Origin: Aridibacter sp965216195
GTDB lineage: Bacteria; Acidobacteriota; Blastocatellia; Pyrinomonadales; Pyrinomonadaceae
Length of the DNA stretch: 64,000 bases
Reading direction: 5' to 3'
NCBI GenBank assembly: GCA_965216195.1
Contig: OZ244151.1
Span: 2,294,001 to 2,358,000 of the forward strand
Shown here: piece by piece, positions 8,534 through 18,176 of the stretch
Layout of the letters: each line of letters starts with the position of its first letter
Position numbering within the stretch: the stretch's first letter is position 1
Notes under the pieces: generated by a model
The model's input: only the letters and a program-made list of their open reading frames with translations
The model's database searches: none
Told to the model about the DNA's origin: nothing
Translations under genes and position numbers: made by a program

Positions 8534-10906
8534 TTAGCGTGAGGACAACGCAAATTTCTGGCTCAACCCACCGATCATCACAGTAAAATCCCCGGCTTCA
8601 ACGGTTGGTTTGTTGTTTAACCCGATAAATGAAAGATCTTTTGCCGCAAGCGAGAAAGAAAGCGTCTTTGTCTCTCCCGGCTTCAGCGAAATTTTTGCAA
8701 AACGCTTCACACGCTTTCCGGCGGGACTAAGCGATGCGACCTCATCGCGTAGATAAACAATCACGGTTTCTTTACCCGCACGGCTCCCAGCGTTCTTAAC
8801 CCGTACAGAAACCTTGAGGGTGTCACTCTTGGCCATGCTCTTGCGATCTAGTTTCAAATCGCTGTACTCAAACTTTGTGTAGCTCAAACCATGTCCAAAT
8901 TTGAACTGCGGCTCAAATGGGCTATTGCCAAACTCCGTCTCCTCGACCTCAAACAACTTATGATCGTAGTTCAGGTGGCTGTTTGGTGTTTTGGGATATG
9001 TAAATGGCAGCTTGCCGTTTGGGTTATAGTCACCGTAGAGCACATCAGCAACCGCCAGACCACCTTCGTTGCCCGGGTTTGGTGCTAGAAGAATTGCGTC
9101 AAGCTTTTCTGCGATTCGGTTTATTAAACGCGGCCGCCCCTGCGACATCACCGCAATTACCGGTTTTCCGGTCGCAATGATCGCTTCCGCAAACTTGAGC
9201 TGGAGTTCGGGTAACGTCAGATCGGTGATATTGCCGGGCGTTTCCGTATAGGAGCCCTCACCCAAACAAAGCACAACAACATCGGCCTTCTTGGCTTGGT
9301 CTAATGCCAATTTCATGTTTACGTTGATGTCAATATTTGTCGGAGTCGTGTTTGTCGGCCCCTTACCCGGCACGATCTTTGTCCCTTGAATATATTTGAA
9401 GTTCTTGCTGGCGACTTTCTTCCTGATTGCCTGCTGAATCGTCAGCTTATCCTTCGGATATAACGACGTTTCCGACCCCTGCCAAACATAGGTCCAGCCA
9501 TTATTTAACGAAACCAGCGAATTGGCTGTCGGTCCGGTTACCAAAACCTTTTTGTCTTTACTCAGCGGGAGAGCATTTTTTTCATTTTTTAAAAGAACCA
9601 ATGATTCACGCGCCGCCTCAAGCGCTGCTTTCTGAAACTCAGGCTTTGCAACGTTTGACTTAAGTGAAGCTTTTGGCATCGGATCCTTAAAAAGTCCCAG
9701 CTCAAACTTCACCCGCAAGATTCGTCCGACAGCCTCGTCTATACGTGACATCGGAACACGCTTTTCTTTTACAAGCTCGGTCAATTCTTTTGTAAACGTA
9801 AGGTTATACGGAACCATGCTCATATCATTTCCGGCCATTATCGCCATGCGCGTCGCTTCCTTTGTATTTGGAGCTACCTTCCACATCGAGACAAGTTTAT
9901 TGATGTCATCCCAATCCGTTACGACGAAACCGTCAAATCCCATCTCACCGCGCAAGACATCTGTCAGCAGATGCTTGTTTATATGTCCGGGGACACCGTT
10001 AACCTCAGCGGAGTTAACCATTATTGTCCGCGCACCGGCTCTTACTGCGGCTTCAAATGGCGGAAGAAAATACTCGCGCATATGGTTTTCGGGAATCCAC
10101 GCCGGAGTCCGGTCGCGCCCGTTAAGCGGAAAACCGTATCCGACATAGTGCTTTAAACTTGATGCCACACGCGTATCAGAAGCAACATTCTGCCCCTCGA
10201 GTCCGCGAACAAAGGCAACACCCATCACAGATGCCAAATACGGATCCTCGCCAAACGTCTCCCAAAACCGCGGCCACAGGGGCTGTCTTCCAACATCCAG
10301 AACCGGCGAAAAGCTCCATGGAATTCCAACGGCCCGCGTCTCCATCGCCGTAATCTCTGCGGCTTTCTCCATTAGCGCCGGATTCCATGTTGCCCCCATT
10401 CCGATTTCCTGCGGAAAGAGCGTTCCTTCGCGAATGTAATTGGCGCCATGTATTGAATCGATACCGTAAATAACCGGAATCCTAAGACGCGTGTTTTTTG
10501 CGGAATTTTGAATCGCGGCGATGATCTTATGCCACTTATCCACCGGCAATGCATGTCCGTTAACGTTTAGGATTGACCCGACGCCGTAAGTTTCGACGAC
10601 GTTTTTTAATTTGACGGGATCAATCTCAATATTCGAATCCCCGCCCTTTGTTATCTGACCAATCTCGAGCTGCGTCATCTGACCAACCTTTTCTTCAACG
10701 GTCATTTTTGCCAGCAACGCTTTAATTTGGTTTGAATAATCCGGAAGTGACGGTCTCTTAGATGCTTTTTGGAGATAAACATCACTGTCCATAACGTCCA
10801 TCGACGGAGGGGCATGGCCAAGACCCTCAGCCCTACTTTGTTGCAGAGGTAGGCAAAAGATGGCAAAAAGAAGAGTTCCCGTTAAAAGAGTTGCTAGTAG
10901 TCTCAT
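8534..10906 (-). CDS. Exported GH3 beta-glucosidase / exo-beta-glucanase
   Basis: 790 residues with signal peptide (MRLLATLLTGTLLFAIFCLP, cleavage near SRAEG). The GH3 barrel covers about 55-400 with nucleophile Asp331 in GFVVTDWDD. The GH3 C-terminal domain covers about 425-660, then a fibronectin-III-like end. The WDD context and the long N-terminal region resemble the CelD/ExoP exo-glucosidase branch of GH3 rather than BglX, so exo-hydrolysis of beta-1,3/1,4-glucan oligosaccharides is likely. It is the first gene of the minus-strand glycosidase operon; the 202-bp region upstream carries a weak match to the operator shared by the xylose and TonB genes. Confidence 0.9.
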   Translation of the reverse strand: MRLLATLLTGTLLFAIFCLPLQQSRAEGLGHAPPSMDVMDSDVYLQKASKRPSLPDYSNQIKALLAKMTVEEKVGQMTQLEIGQITKGGDSNIEIDPVKLKNVVETYGVGSILNVNGHALPVDKWHKIIAAIQNSAKNTRLRIPVIYGIDSIHGANYIREGTLFPQEIGMGATWNPALMEKAAEITAMETRAVGIPWSFSPVLDVGRQPLWPRFWETFGEDPYLASVMGVAFVRGLEGQNVASDTRVASSLKHYVGYGFPLNGRDRTPAWIPENHMREYFLPPFEAAVRAGARTIMVNSAEVNGVPGHINKHLLTDVLRGEMGFDGFVVTDWDDINKLVSMWKVAPNTKEATRMAIMAGNDMSMVPYNLTFTKELTELVKEKRVPMSRIDEAVGRILRVKFELGLFKDPMPKASLKSNVAKPEFQKAALEAARESLVLLKNEKNALPLSKDKKVLVTGPTANSLVSLNNGWTYVWQGSETSLYPKDKLTIQQAIRKKVASKNFKYIQGTKIVPGKGPTNTTPTNIDINVNMKLALDQAKKADVVVLCLGEGSYTETPGNITDLTLPELQLKFAEAIIATGKPVIAVMSQGRPRLINRIAEKLDAILLAPNPGNEGGLAVADVLYGDYNPNGKLPFTYPKTPNSHLNYDHKLFEVEETEFGNSPFEPQFKFGHGLSYTKFEYSDLKLDRKSMAKSDTLKVSVRVKNAGSRAGKETVIVYLRDEVASLSPAGKRVKRFAKISLKPGETKTLSFSLAAKDLSFIGLNNKPTVEAGDFTVMIGGLSQKFALSSR

Positions 10907-10937
10907 CGAGTAAATTGTTCCTTGATTAAAATGTCGA

Positions 10938-10953
10938 AATGTTAGGTTACATT
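10938..10953. promoter_or_regulatory. Weak operator-like palindrome upstream of the glycosidase operon
   Basis: AATGTTAGGTTACATT is an interrupted inverted repeat (AATGT-6-ACATT) about 35 bp upstream of the GH3 start codon. Its core TGTTAGGTTA is identical to the core of the operator-like site at 24407-24426 read on the minus strand, but only 11 of 20 positions match overall. Position and palindromy support a regulatory role; the match is weak enough to be chance. The rest of 10907-11108 contains no gene I can support. Confidence 0.3.
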
Positions 10954-11108
10954 CTATTTAATATGCGGCCGTTCTTCAAGGAAAATCTGTTAGGTGCTTC
11001 TAATTCCAATGTTTGAAAGGCGCGAGGAAACGACAATACAGGATTTTTCGTTTCTCATAAGTCTGCTGTATTATTTAAAAGCTATACAGTGTGGAGAGGT
11101 TCGATTAT

Positions 11109-11639
11109 ATGAAGAAAATACTAAAAACTTTGTTGCTTCTAGTTACATTTGTGATCCTGATAAGCTCGGAAAGCCCAGCCCAAAACAAATCGAAATATGA
11201 AGTTATAAAAGATAAGAAAAGGCTGAAGGCTATCGTTCCTGCAAGCTTCTATTTTGCCGGTCTGAGTGGACCGACCCAGAGACGCAATTCCGCAGTCGCA
11301 AAACTTGGCGAAAAGAGATTCATCGTGGCCGGACTCGTTGACGTTTCCGGGTATTCGACCGATATCAGCGGAGTATACGAGGGATTCTTTATCACCGACT
11401 CTCCTGTGAAATTCGGACGGAAGAAGCTAAAGATTGGTGCTTACGGCATCGGTTTCTCCAAAAGCGGAGTGGCAAGGGTGTTTGATCTGAGCGGAAAGCA
11501 GCTTTTTCAAACAAAAACGATAGCCGACAACAGGCTTAAACGGCCACGGCCCTTGATAATGACGCCCGATGAAAAAGGAATCAGGCTTTACAAAGGCAGA
11601 GATTACGTCGTTATATCCCCCAGGAAGTTTAAACGGTAG
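11109..11639 (+). CDS. Exported protein of unknown function
   Basis: 176 residues from ATG 11109, chosen because GGAGAGG lies 9 bases upstream; an in-frame GTG at 11091 would place the ribosome site inside the gene. The start MKKILKTLLLLVTFVILISS is a signal peptide with cleavage near PAQN. The mature part is basic and beta-rich, with repeated Gly-turn segments (VAGLVDVSGYSTDISGVYEG, KIGAYGIGFSKSGVAR). I recognise no family. It is the only plus-strand gene between two minus-strand operons and converges on the CRTAC1 gene 25 bp downstream. Probably periplasmic or surface located. Confidence 0.7.
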   Translation: MKKILKTLLLLVTFVILISSESPAQNKSKYEVIKDKKRLKAIVPASFYFAGLSGPTQRRNSAVAKLGEKRFIVAGLVDVSGYSTDISGVYEGFFITDSPVKFGRKKLKIGAYGIGFSKSGVARVFDLSGKQLFQTKTIADNRLKRPRPLIMTPDEKGIRLYKGRDYVVISPRKFKR

Positions 11640-11664
11640 CAAAGGCGAGAAAGCTTTAGGCCGT

Positions 11665-13449
11665 CTAGTTTTTCTGCCTGATCGTCAGCTGCGTGTTGAC
11701 CTTTGGTCCCGTGTAAGTATTACGCTTTCCGTTTGGCCATACGACTTCCAATTTATCCACCTTTTCAGCGCTGCCTAAACCGACATGTATTGTTCGGTCA
11801 TTCTGCGAGGCGTAGCTTCCGCCGGCTACAACGTCAAAACGCTGCCGAAGTTTACCAGTCGTAACGAAGAGCTTTGCCCCCGAAGCGTCTCTTGGCGACG
11901 TCCCATCTTCTACTCCTTCAAGCTTGATTGAAAGCCAATTATTTTCCGAATCTGAAACGTTTCTCAAAAGCGATGGCGCCGCGTCCATATTACTTGTGAC
12001 AACATCAAGTTTTCCGTCCCCGTCAAAGTCCGCGACCCCTAACCCACGGGCGTTAAATGCTGCAGCTAAAACTGATTCCGGTTTCGCGCCAACCCGCTTA
12101 AACCTAAGTTTTGTCCTGGCTTGGACAGAAAGCTGGTTTCGAAAAAGTAGAAGCTGCTGAGCATAGCTCGTTCCCCATTCAAACTTATCTACAACCGGGT
12201 AAACATGCCCGTTTGCAACGATCAAATCTTTCCAGCCGTCATTGTTAAAATCAAAAAAAGAGGTCCCCCAACCCAGAAACGGTACGGTGGGCTCTCCCAG
12301 ACCAGCCTGAAACGTAATATCCGTAAAATTCCCTTCGGCGTCATTCCGATAAAGGGTATTTGAATCGTCGGAAAAATTCGTAATATGAAAATCTACAAGG
12401 CCATCGTTGTCAATATCGCCAACCGCAACGCCCATACCGGCTTGTTCGCGACCGTTTTCATTAAGGGCAATTCCAGAAGGATAACCAATATCTTCAAAAG
12501 TTCCGTCTCCCTGGTTCTCATAAAGCTGTTTTGGAGTTGAATCGTTTACGACTAGGAGATCAAGATCGTCGTCATCATCTACGTCAACAAAAACAGATGA
12601 AAACCCGTAATATTTTTCTTCATCCGAAACTCCGATCTTGTCCCCGACCTCTTCAAAAGTGCCATCTGCCGACTGACGAAAGAGTCGGTCCTTCGCACCG
12701 GTTAGGCCTCGCGGGCCACACATTACCGACTTTCCGCGAAACTGGCAAAAGCTCGAGGTAGAATCGTTGTCAGTTTCCGAGGGGTTGGGAGGAAGATCAT
12801 CCAGATCAAACTCGAGATATGCCGGAATGAATAAATCAAGTCGTCCATCCTTATCAAAGTCGCCAAAAGTCGCACCTGTATGCCAACCTTTAACTGCTAC
12901 TCCCAGCTCTTTTGCAACATCCGTAAATGTTCCGTCTCCGTTATTCTTATACAGGCGCGAGACCCCATAGTTTCCAACAAAAATATCCGCGAAACCGTCG
13001 TTGTTGAAATCAGCTACGCTTACGCCCATTCCCCAGCGTTCGTTTTCGACCCCGGCTTTTGCGGTTACATCTTCAAATCTCCAGTCACCGAGGTTTCGAA
13101 ACAGTGCTGATTTCGGCGCCTTCTCCTTTCCGCGTTCGGCGTCTATCGTCGAACCATTTAATAAATAGATGTCGGGTTTTCCGTCGTTATCAAAATCTAT
13201 GATCGCGACTGTGCAGGCGGTTGTTTCCAAAACGTAGTCTTTGTTTTCGCCTCCGGAGGTACACGTAAAATCTTTTAAAGGAGTCTGTTGAGCTATATCC
13301 TTGAAAATTCTCGGAGCATTTGGGTCGACTATTCCGACAGTTCGGCGAGATGCGTACGTTTTTGCTTCACCTGTGGAAACTCCTGTTTGGGCAAACGAGA
13401 GATGGCAGAATAGATTGATCAAAATAATTAGAAACGCAGCGTTTTTCAT
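11665..13449 (-). CDS. Secreted FG-GAP/VCBS repeat protein with ASPIC/UnbV C-terminus (CRTAC1 family)
   Basis: 594 residues with signal peptide (MKNAAFLIILINLFCHLSFA). Repeats of the form DxDxDGxxD (DFDNDGKPDIYL, DFNNDGFADIFV, DFDKDGRLDLFI, DIDNDGLVDFHI, DFDGDGKLDVVT) form a calcium-binding FG-GAP beta-propeller. The end (DASGAKLFV ... GGSYASQNDRTIHVGLG) is the ASPIC/UnbV domain. The ATG follows GGAA closely. CRTAC1 proteins are extracellular; their bacterial role is unsettled, and sugar or protein binding at the cell surface is usual speculation. Last gene of the TPR/CRTAC1/cytochrome cluster, 12 bp after the cytochrome. It is paralogous to the protein at 16437-18176. Confidence 0.9.
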   Translation of the reverse strand: MKNAAFLIILINLFCHLSFAQTGVSTGEAKTYASRRTVGIVDPNAPRIFKDIAQQTPLKDFTCTSGGENKDYVLETTACTVAIIDFDNDGKPDIYLLNGSTIDAERGKEKAPKSALFRNLGDWRFEDVTAKAGVENERWGMGVSVADFNNDGFADIFVGNYGVSRLYKNNGDGTFTDVAKELGVAVKGWHTGATFGDFDKDGRLDLFIPAYLEFDLDDLPPNPSETDNDSTSSFCQFRGKSVMCGPRGLTGAKDRLFRQSADGTFEEVGDKIGVSDEEKYYGFSSVFVDVDDDDDLDLLVVNDSTPKQLYENQGDGTFEDIGYPSGIALNENGREQAGMGVAVGDIDNDGLVDFHITNFSDDSNTLYRNDAEGNFTDITFQAGLGEPTVPFLGWGTSFFDFNNDGWKDLIVANGHVYPVVDKFEWGTSYAQQLLLFRNQLSVQARTKLRFKRVGAKPESVLAAAFNARGLGVADFDGDGKLDVVTSNMDAAPSLLRNVSDSENNWLSIKLEGVEDGTSPRDASGAKLFVTTGKLRQRFDVVAGGSYASQNDRTIHVGLGSAEKVDKLEVVWPNGKRNTYTGPKVNTQLTIRQKN

Positions 13450-13461
13450 AAGTTCCTGTTT

Positions 13462-15738
13462 CTATTTAGCTATCTCAAGTTTCTTGCTCCAGTCGATTCC
13501 TGCAATCGATAGGTAGTTTTGCTTTTCAAGATTACTGTCATACGCGTCGAGATCATGTAAATGGTATGGGGCACTTTCGTTTCCAACATCTCGATTCTTT
13601 CTTAGAAAGGCGTTCGCGATTGGAGCCGTCGATGGGTCGTCTTTCAACTGTCGAAACAGCTTTGCCTTCTCTCGGGCTTCGCTTCTCATCTTTAACTTCT
13701 GGTAAATAAGCATGAGATTATAATTTGCCGAAAGATCTTCAGGGTCTATTTCAAGCACTCTTTCATAATAGCCCAATGCGACCTTAAGCTGCGCAGTTTT
13801 TTCAGAGGCGGAAACCGATTCACTTTTTATTTTCGCGAGTTCGCCGAGTTGTTGTAGGGTTAAACGATCATTTGGATAAGTCTGAAGAACTTTCTTAAAG
13901 TCAGCCTCCGCCTGCTCAAGGCTTCCGAGAACTCGTCGCACGCGCCCTCTCTGAAAAATTGCTCGATAGTTTTCTGAATCAGCTTTCAACGCCTTCCTGA
14001 TCAACTTATTAGAGTTTTTCCAACCACCCATTCTTATTAGTGCGAGCGCCTTATTAGTGTAAGCAAAAGCCCGATACTCATTTTTGAAATCAATAACTTC
14101 GTCAAAGGCATCGGCGGCCTGCGGAAACTGCTGTTGATCAAGCAACGCCACACCGTAATTGTTCCAACGCCACCAGTCAGGCATTTGATCTTTCTTCTTA
14201 GATCCCGACCGCCCCCTTTTTCCAACCGAAATCGTCTCCGAAGTTTCCGCGAGCGTTACAACCGGCAGATCAACCGATCGACCAAAGACAAAATCGCTAA
14301 AAACTCTTGTAAATCGCCTGTAATTCATCTTTGCAGTCAACGTGAGTTTGCCTTCAAATCCCTCGGGAACTACGAATCGATACCTTGATAAATCTGATCT
14401 GCCGGATTGAATCGAGTTGTTGTGGGCTACCACCCTCGTTTCCCATATGTGGTGCTTATCTATAAGCGAGCTGTCTTTTCTTACCAGATATGTCTTGTAG
14501 TTATGAGCTTTTGATTCAAGAGAACCGTCCGGCTCGAAGTACCCCGATTTAAAGAGGGTTTTTCCGGAGGCGTCCGCAACCTCAAACTCAATGAACGCCT
14601 CGTAAAAATCTCTAAGCTCGGGCGGAAAAGAGTGCCCAATATTCTTATTCGTTATGACAACCTCGGCGATCAGCCGATCTCCGGGATTTACCTTAAAATT
14701 CTTTCGATCGATCGGCGCGATCACCTTCCGCTTTCTTGATCCTTTTTCGAAGCGGTGCAGTGCAAAAATATCTATCGCAAGCCGGTCGTCCTGCATAAAT
14801 TTTACAACTTCTTCAAATTGCTGCTTAAAGCCGTAAACCAAAGGGATTGCAGTGTTTGCTGCGGCAAACCTATGTGAGGAAACAGTCCCCTCCTTTGCAG
14901 AGACGTCGAATTTGTCTGCCGGGGTTCTCGTTAAATGACAGCTATTACAGGTTTGTTTTTCGCGCGTGTAAAAGGGGTGCGGAGTTTCTTTTGAGAATGA
15001 GGATTTTTGAAGTTCGTCACCTACCATAAAAGCCCTCATAAACTTATAGTCGTTGAGCTCGCGGGGAACCTGGGATTTGTGACACGCCGCACAAAATTCC
15101 GACTTTTTCAAAAGATCTCTCATCAACGCCCGCTTATGCGATTCAATATCGTTTGTTATATCTTCATCGCTCGCTTCGGTAATTCTGGTGCCGTCCTCAT
15201 CGACAAGAAGCGCCGGCTGGCCCATCGTATAGCCGCCAATTCCCCTTCCTGAAACTGACTCAATCGAATGGCAAACAATGCAGGACACGCCTTCTTCATC
15301 AAAAGGTCGCTCAGTAAACTTGGGATTATTCGTTAGCGCCCCGCTAAAGAGCGCGGCCGGATTATGACAGGATTCGCAGTGCCTCGTGAAAGCAATGTTT
15401 TTCTGATTCTGAAGATCAGTAACGTTCTTTTGATAAAAGGGTTCTACAAAAGCCTTAGCGTGTGCAGATTCGCTCCATTGCGGGTGTATATCCGTGTGGC
15501 AGGAAGCACATCTAGCGGAGGAAATAAAATCCTTACCCGGAATAAACTTACCGTCGGTGGTGTTTGCATTTCCGGGCGCGAATGGTTTGTCTTTCCCAAA
15601 TCGAAAATCGTAAGTTTCGGATATCCAGTCGTGGTAATTTTCTTCCGAGCGATCTCGACCGTTGACTATGCTTCCTGCGAAGAAAATAGAGCCGAAAACA
15701 ACCGTAATAATAATAACCGCTACCTTAATCCATCGCAT
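13462..15738 (-). CDS. Pentahaem cytochrome c (c554-like) fused to TPR repeats
   Basis: 758 residues with an N-terminal signal/anchor (VAVIIITVVFGSIFFAGS). Five CXXCH haem sites are visible: CASCH, CESCH, CIVCH, CAACH and CNSCH, all within about residues 75-270, an arrangement like cytochrome c554-type domains. A beta-rich middle follows (about 320-500), then TPR-like helices from about 515 to 700 (YGVALLDQQQFPQAADAFDE, SANYNLMLIYQKLKMRSEAR). It probably carries electrons on the periplasmic side and docks partners through the TPR part. Placement between a small secreted protein and a CRTAC1 gene suggests all act together outside the inner membrane. Substrate and electron partner are unknown. 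Confidence 0.88.
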   Translation of the reverse strand: MRWIKVAVIIITVVFGSIFFAGSIVNGRDRSEENYHDWISETYDFRFGKDKPFAPGNANTTDGKFIPGKDFISSARCASCHTDIHPQWSESAHAKAFVEPFYQKNVTDLQNQKNIAFTRHCESCHNPAALFSGALTNNPKFTERPFDEEGVSCIVCHSIESVSGRGIGGYTMGQPALLVDEDGTRITEASDEDITNDIESHKRALMRDLLKKSEFCAACHKSQVPRELNDYKFMRAFMVGDELQKSSFSKETPHPFYTREKQTCNSCHLTRTPADKFDVSAKEGTVSSHRFAAANTAIPLVYGFKQQFEEVVKFMQDDRLAIDIFALHRFEKGSRKRKVIAPIDRKNFKVNPGDRLIAEVVITNKNIGHSFPPELRDFYEAFIEFEVADASGKTLFKSGYFEPDGSLESKAHNYKTYLVRKDSSLIDKHHIWETRVVAHNNSIQSGRSDLSRYRFVVPEGFEGKLTLTAKMNYRRFTRVFSDFVFGRSVDLPVVTLAETSETISVGKRGRSGSKKKDQMPDWWRWNNYGVALLDQQQFPQAADAFDEVIDFKNEYRAFAYTNKALALIRMGGWKNSNKLIRKALKADSENYRAIFQRGRVRRVLGSLEQAEADFKKVLQTYPNDRLTLQQLGELAKIKSESVSASEKTAQLKVALGYYERVLEIDPEDLSANYNLMLIYQKLKMRSEAREKAKLFRQLKDDPSTAPIANAFLRKNRDVGNESAPYHLHDLDAYDSNLEKQNYLSIAGIDWSKKLEIAK

Positions 15739-15773
15739 ACCATCAAAAACTAGCCCAGTTTCCAGCCTCTATC

Positions 15774-16403
15774 TTAACCCTCCGAATTCTTTCTCTTGGC
15801 CTCCAGCCACAAGGCATTACTCAACTCTATAATTTTCTGAAGGTTCTTTCGCGTTATTTTTGAAATCGCTGGGTCGACAACCCTGAGATCTTTAAACATC
15901 TCGCTGGTCACAAAACTGCCAACCGCATCATCGAGCTCAATTATCAAAGCCCGAACCGATTTGGGTTTTCGGTTTGCCTTAGGTTTCTCGGTCTGTTTTG
16001 AGGGTTCTCCTTTTTTCCCCACATCCGGAAATAAGTTTGAATTTAGACGAATTCCCATCTCAGTGATTTTTCCGGCAGACTTGAATATCCTTTTATAATT
16101 GATCTTTTTACCCTTCGTGTACGCATTAACGATCGATGTCTGCTTTTTCTGGATACCTTCAAAATCCCTTTTAATCATTCCGAAATTTAGCTCTATACCG
16201 TCTTCCCGCCTGAGGAGTGCGGCACGATCAGCCTCCCGCTTTACTCGTTCGAGTGCAATCGACCGAGTTTTGATATTGTTAGAAGATAGATCTTTATCCC
16301 CAGTTCCTTTAGGAATACTATTTGGATCAGGCGGCTGGCCGAAAACGTAAGCAAAACTGGCCACTCCCAGAATCAAAATCGCGCTAAACATTAACTTTCT
16401 CAT
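15774..16403 (-). CDS. Small exported helical protein of unknown function
   Basis: 209 residues from ATG 16403, preceded by GGAG nine bases upstream; the frame stays open further up but without support. Signal peptide MRKLMFSAILILGVASFAYV with cleavage near VFGQ. The mature part is highly charged and mostly helical, with a Lys/Pro-rich linker about residues 128-146. I recognise no family. It lies 35 bp upstream of the cytochrome and 33 bp downstream of the second CRTAC1 gene, in the same transcription unit, so a structural or assembly role with them is the simplest inference. Confidence 0.75.
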   Translation of the reverse strand: MRKLMFSAILILGVASFAYVFGQPPDPNSIPKGTGDKDLSSNNIKTRSIALERVKREADRAALLRREDGIELNFGMIKRDFEGIQKKQTSIVNAYTKGKKINYKRIFKSAGKITEMGIRLNSNLFPDVGKKGEPSKQTEKPKANRKPKSVRALIIELDDAVGSFVTSEMFKDLRVVDPAISKITRKNLQKIIELSNALWLEAKRKNSEG

Positions 16404-16436
16404 GATGTCTATCTCCAACTTTAAAAACCGACTCAA

Positions 16437-18176
16437 CTATCTAACCGCCCTCGGTCTTATCTTCTCAAACGGTACAATTCCCTCCCCTTCCAAAACCGCA
16501 TAAAACTTATCCGCATCCACAGATTTGATTTTTTCGACCTCTCCCGAATTCCAACGTATCTCGATCTCGTCCACTTTGGTCGCCGCCCCCAAACCAAAAT
16601 GTACGCGCAGGTCATTCTGCGACAGATAGCTCGAACCGCTCCGGATTTCCTCGGTCTGGGTGACACCGCCGGCCGTAATCTTGACTCGTGCACCAATCGC
16701 AAGAGGATTTCCTTTCTTTGCTCCGAGCTCCAGCGTTATCCAATGATTCGAACGGCTGCCAGAATTCTTCAAAATCATCGGGGCCGAATCATCAAGGTCC
16801 TCCACAACAACGTCCACATTCCCATCATTATCAATATCGCCAAACGCAGCCCCCCGCGAGACCCGAGGCTCCGCGAGCACCGAGCCCGCCAAATCACTTG
16901 CATCGCAAAAGGTGCCATCACCCTTATTGATAAACATCAATTTGCGCTGCTTAAACTTCGCGCTGCCCGATTCTATTTGGTCTATCTGCGGATACACGTG
17001 GCCGTTAACAACAAACAGATCGAGCCACGTATCATTGTCGAGATCAAAAAAACCCGTTCCCCAACCAACGTAAGGACGAGAAACCAACGCGACCTTCGCC
17101 GCGAACGAAACATCTGAAAAATCGTAATCGCCATTGTTTCGGTAGAGGGTATTGTACTCATCCGCAAAGTTAGTGACGTAAAGAGCAGGTTTTCCGGTAT
17201 GTAGATAATCACCGATCGCAGCTCCCATCGAGCCCTGCTCAGAACCGTCTCCGCTAACGCCGGTACCTGACAAGAGCCCGATCTCCTCAAAGACATTTCC
17301 TCCCTTGTATTGATAAAAGAAATTCGGTGTCGAGTCGTTTGCGATATAGACGTCTTGGGTGCCATTTCCCGCATAATCGGAAACGATCGGCTGCATGCCA
17401 TAAAACCCATCGGGATCGACCATCTCTGCTTTTTCCGTCAAATCCGTAAATGTCCCGTCCCCATTGTTCTTAAAATAGCTGTCGCCTGCCCCTTTTAACC
17501 CCCGCGGACCGCACTGAACATCGATCCCTCTGAATTTACAGGTTGGCAGCGATCCAAACCCCGGAAGATCCTTCAGATCAAAATCAACGTAGTTCGCCAC
17601 AACAAGATCGAGATAACCGTCCCGGTCAAAATCTCCAAAAGCAGCCCCCGCCGACCAGCGTTTATCTGTTACCGCGGCGTTTTCAGTCACATCGGTAAAG
17701 GTACCGTCGCCATTATTTTTATACAAGACGTTCTCACCAAGACACGTAATATACATATCCGGAAAACCATCGTTGTTAAAATCCCCTACAGCGCCACCCA
17801 TGGCGTAACCGGGAAATCCAACGCCGGCCTTATCGGTTACATCCTCAAAGGTACCGTCACGCTTATTACGATAAAGCAGACTTTTTGACTTTTCACCCTT
17901 TAACTCCATTTCAACCGTCGGAGCATTTGTAAAATAGATGTCGAGCCAGCCGTCACGGTCGAAATCAATCAGCAAAACACCCCCGCTCATCGATTCGACG
18001 ATATACTTTTTCTCCGGGGCCGAGGTATGCGCAAACTTGATTCCGGTTTTCTCATAAATATCGATGAGCCTGGGAATTTCACGGTCCTTGCAAACATTCT
18101 CCTGCGACCAAATTGAATGAATCGACAAAAATGAGATGATCACAACTATTGCGGAAATCCTTCTAATTTTCGCCAC
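16437..18176 (-). CDS. Second CRTAC1-family FG-GAP protein with ASPIC/UnbV domain
   Basis: About 579 residues from GTG 18176. Start choice is difficult: the frame extends to an ATG at 18215, inside the TPR gene. A near-perfect GGGAGGTG ribosome site lies directly on the GTG and is better placed for the ATT codon at 18167. Either choice leaves a signal peptide (RRISAIVVIISFLSIHSIWS). FG-GAP motifs DFDRDGWLDIYF, DFNNDGFPDMYI, DFDRDGYLDLVV, DLDNDTWLDLFV and DIDNDGNVDVVV precede the ASPIC/UnbV end (GGVTQTEEIRSGSSYLSQND). It overlaps the end of the TPR gene, implying translational coupling. Same family and probably same function as 11665-13449. Confidence 0.88.
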   Translation of the reverse strand: MAKIRRISAIVVIISFLSIHSIWSQENVCKDREIPRLIDIYEKTGIKFAHTSAPEKKYIVESMSGGVLLIDFDRDGWLDIYFTNAPTVEMELKGEKSKSLLYRNKRDGTFEDVTDKAGVGFPGYAMGGAVGDFNNDGFPDMYITCLGENVLYKNNGDGTFTDVTENAAVTDKRWSAGAAFGDFDRDGYLDLVVANYVDFDLKDLPGFGSLPTCKFRGIDVQCGPRGLKGAGDSYFKNNGDGTFTDLTEKAEMVDPDGFYGMQPIVSDYAGNGTQDVYIANDSTPNFFYQYKGGNVFEEIGLLSGTGVSGDGSEQGSMGAAIGDYLHTGKPALYVTNFADEYNTLYRNNGDYDFSDVSFAAKVALVSRPYVGWGTGFFDLDNDTWLDLFVVNGHVYPQIDQIESGSAKFKQRKLMFINKGDGTFCDASDLAGSVLAEPRVSRGAAFGDIDNDGNVDVVVEDLDDSAPMILKNSGSRSNHWITLELGAKKGNPLAIGARVKITAGGVTQTEEIRSGSSYLSQNDLRVHFGLGAATKVDEIEIRWNSGEVEKIKSVDADKFYAVLEGEGIVPFEKIRPRAVR

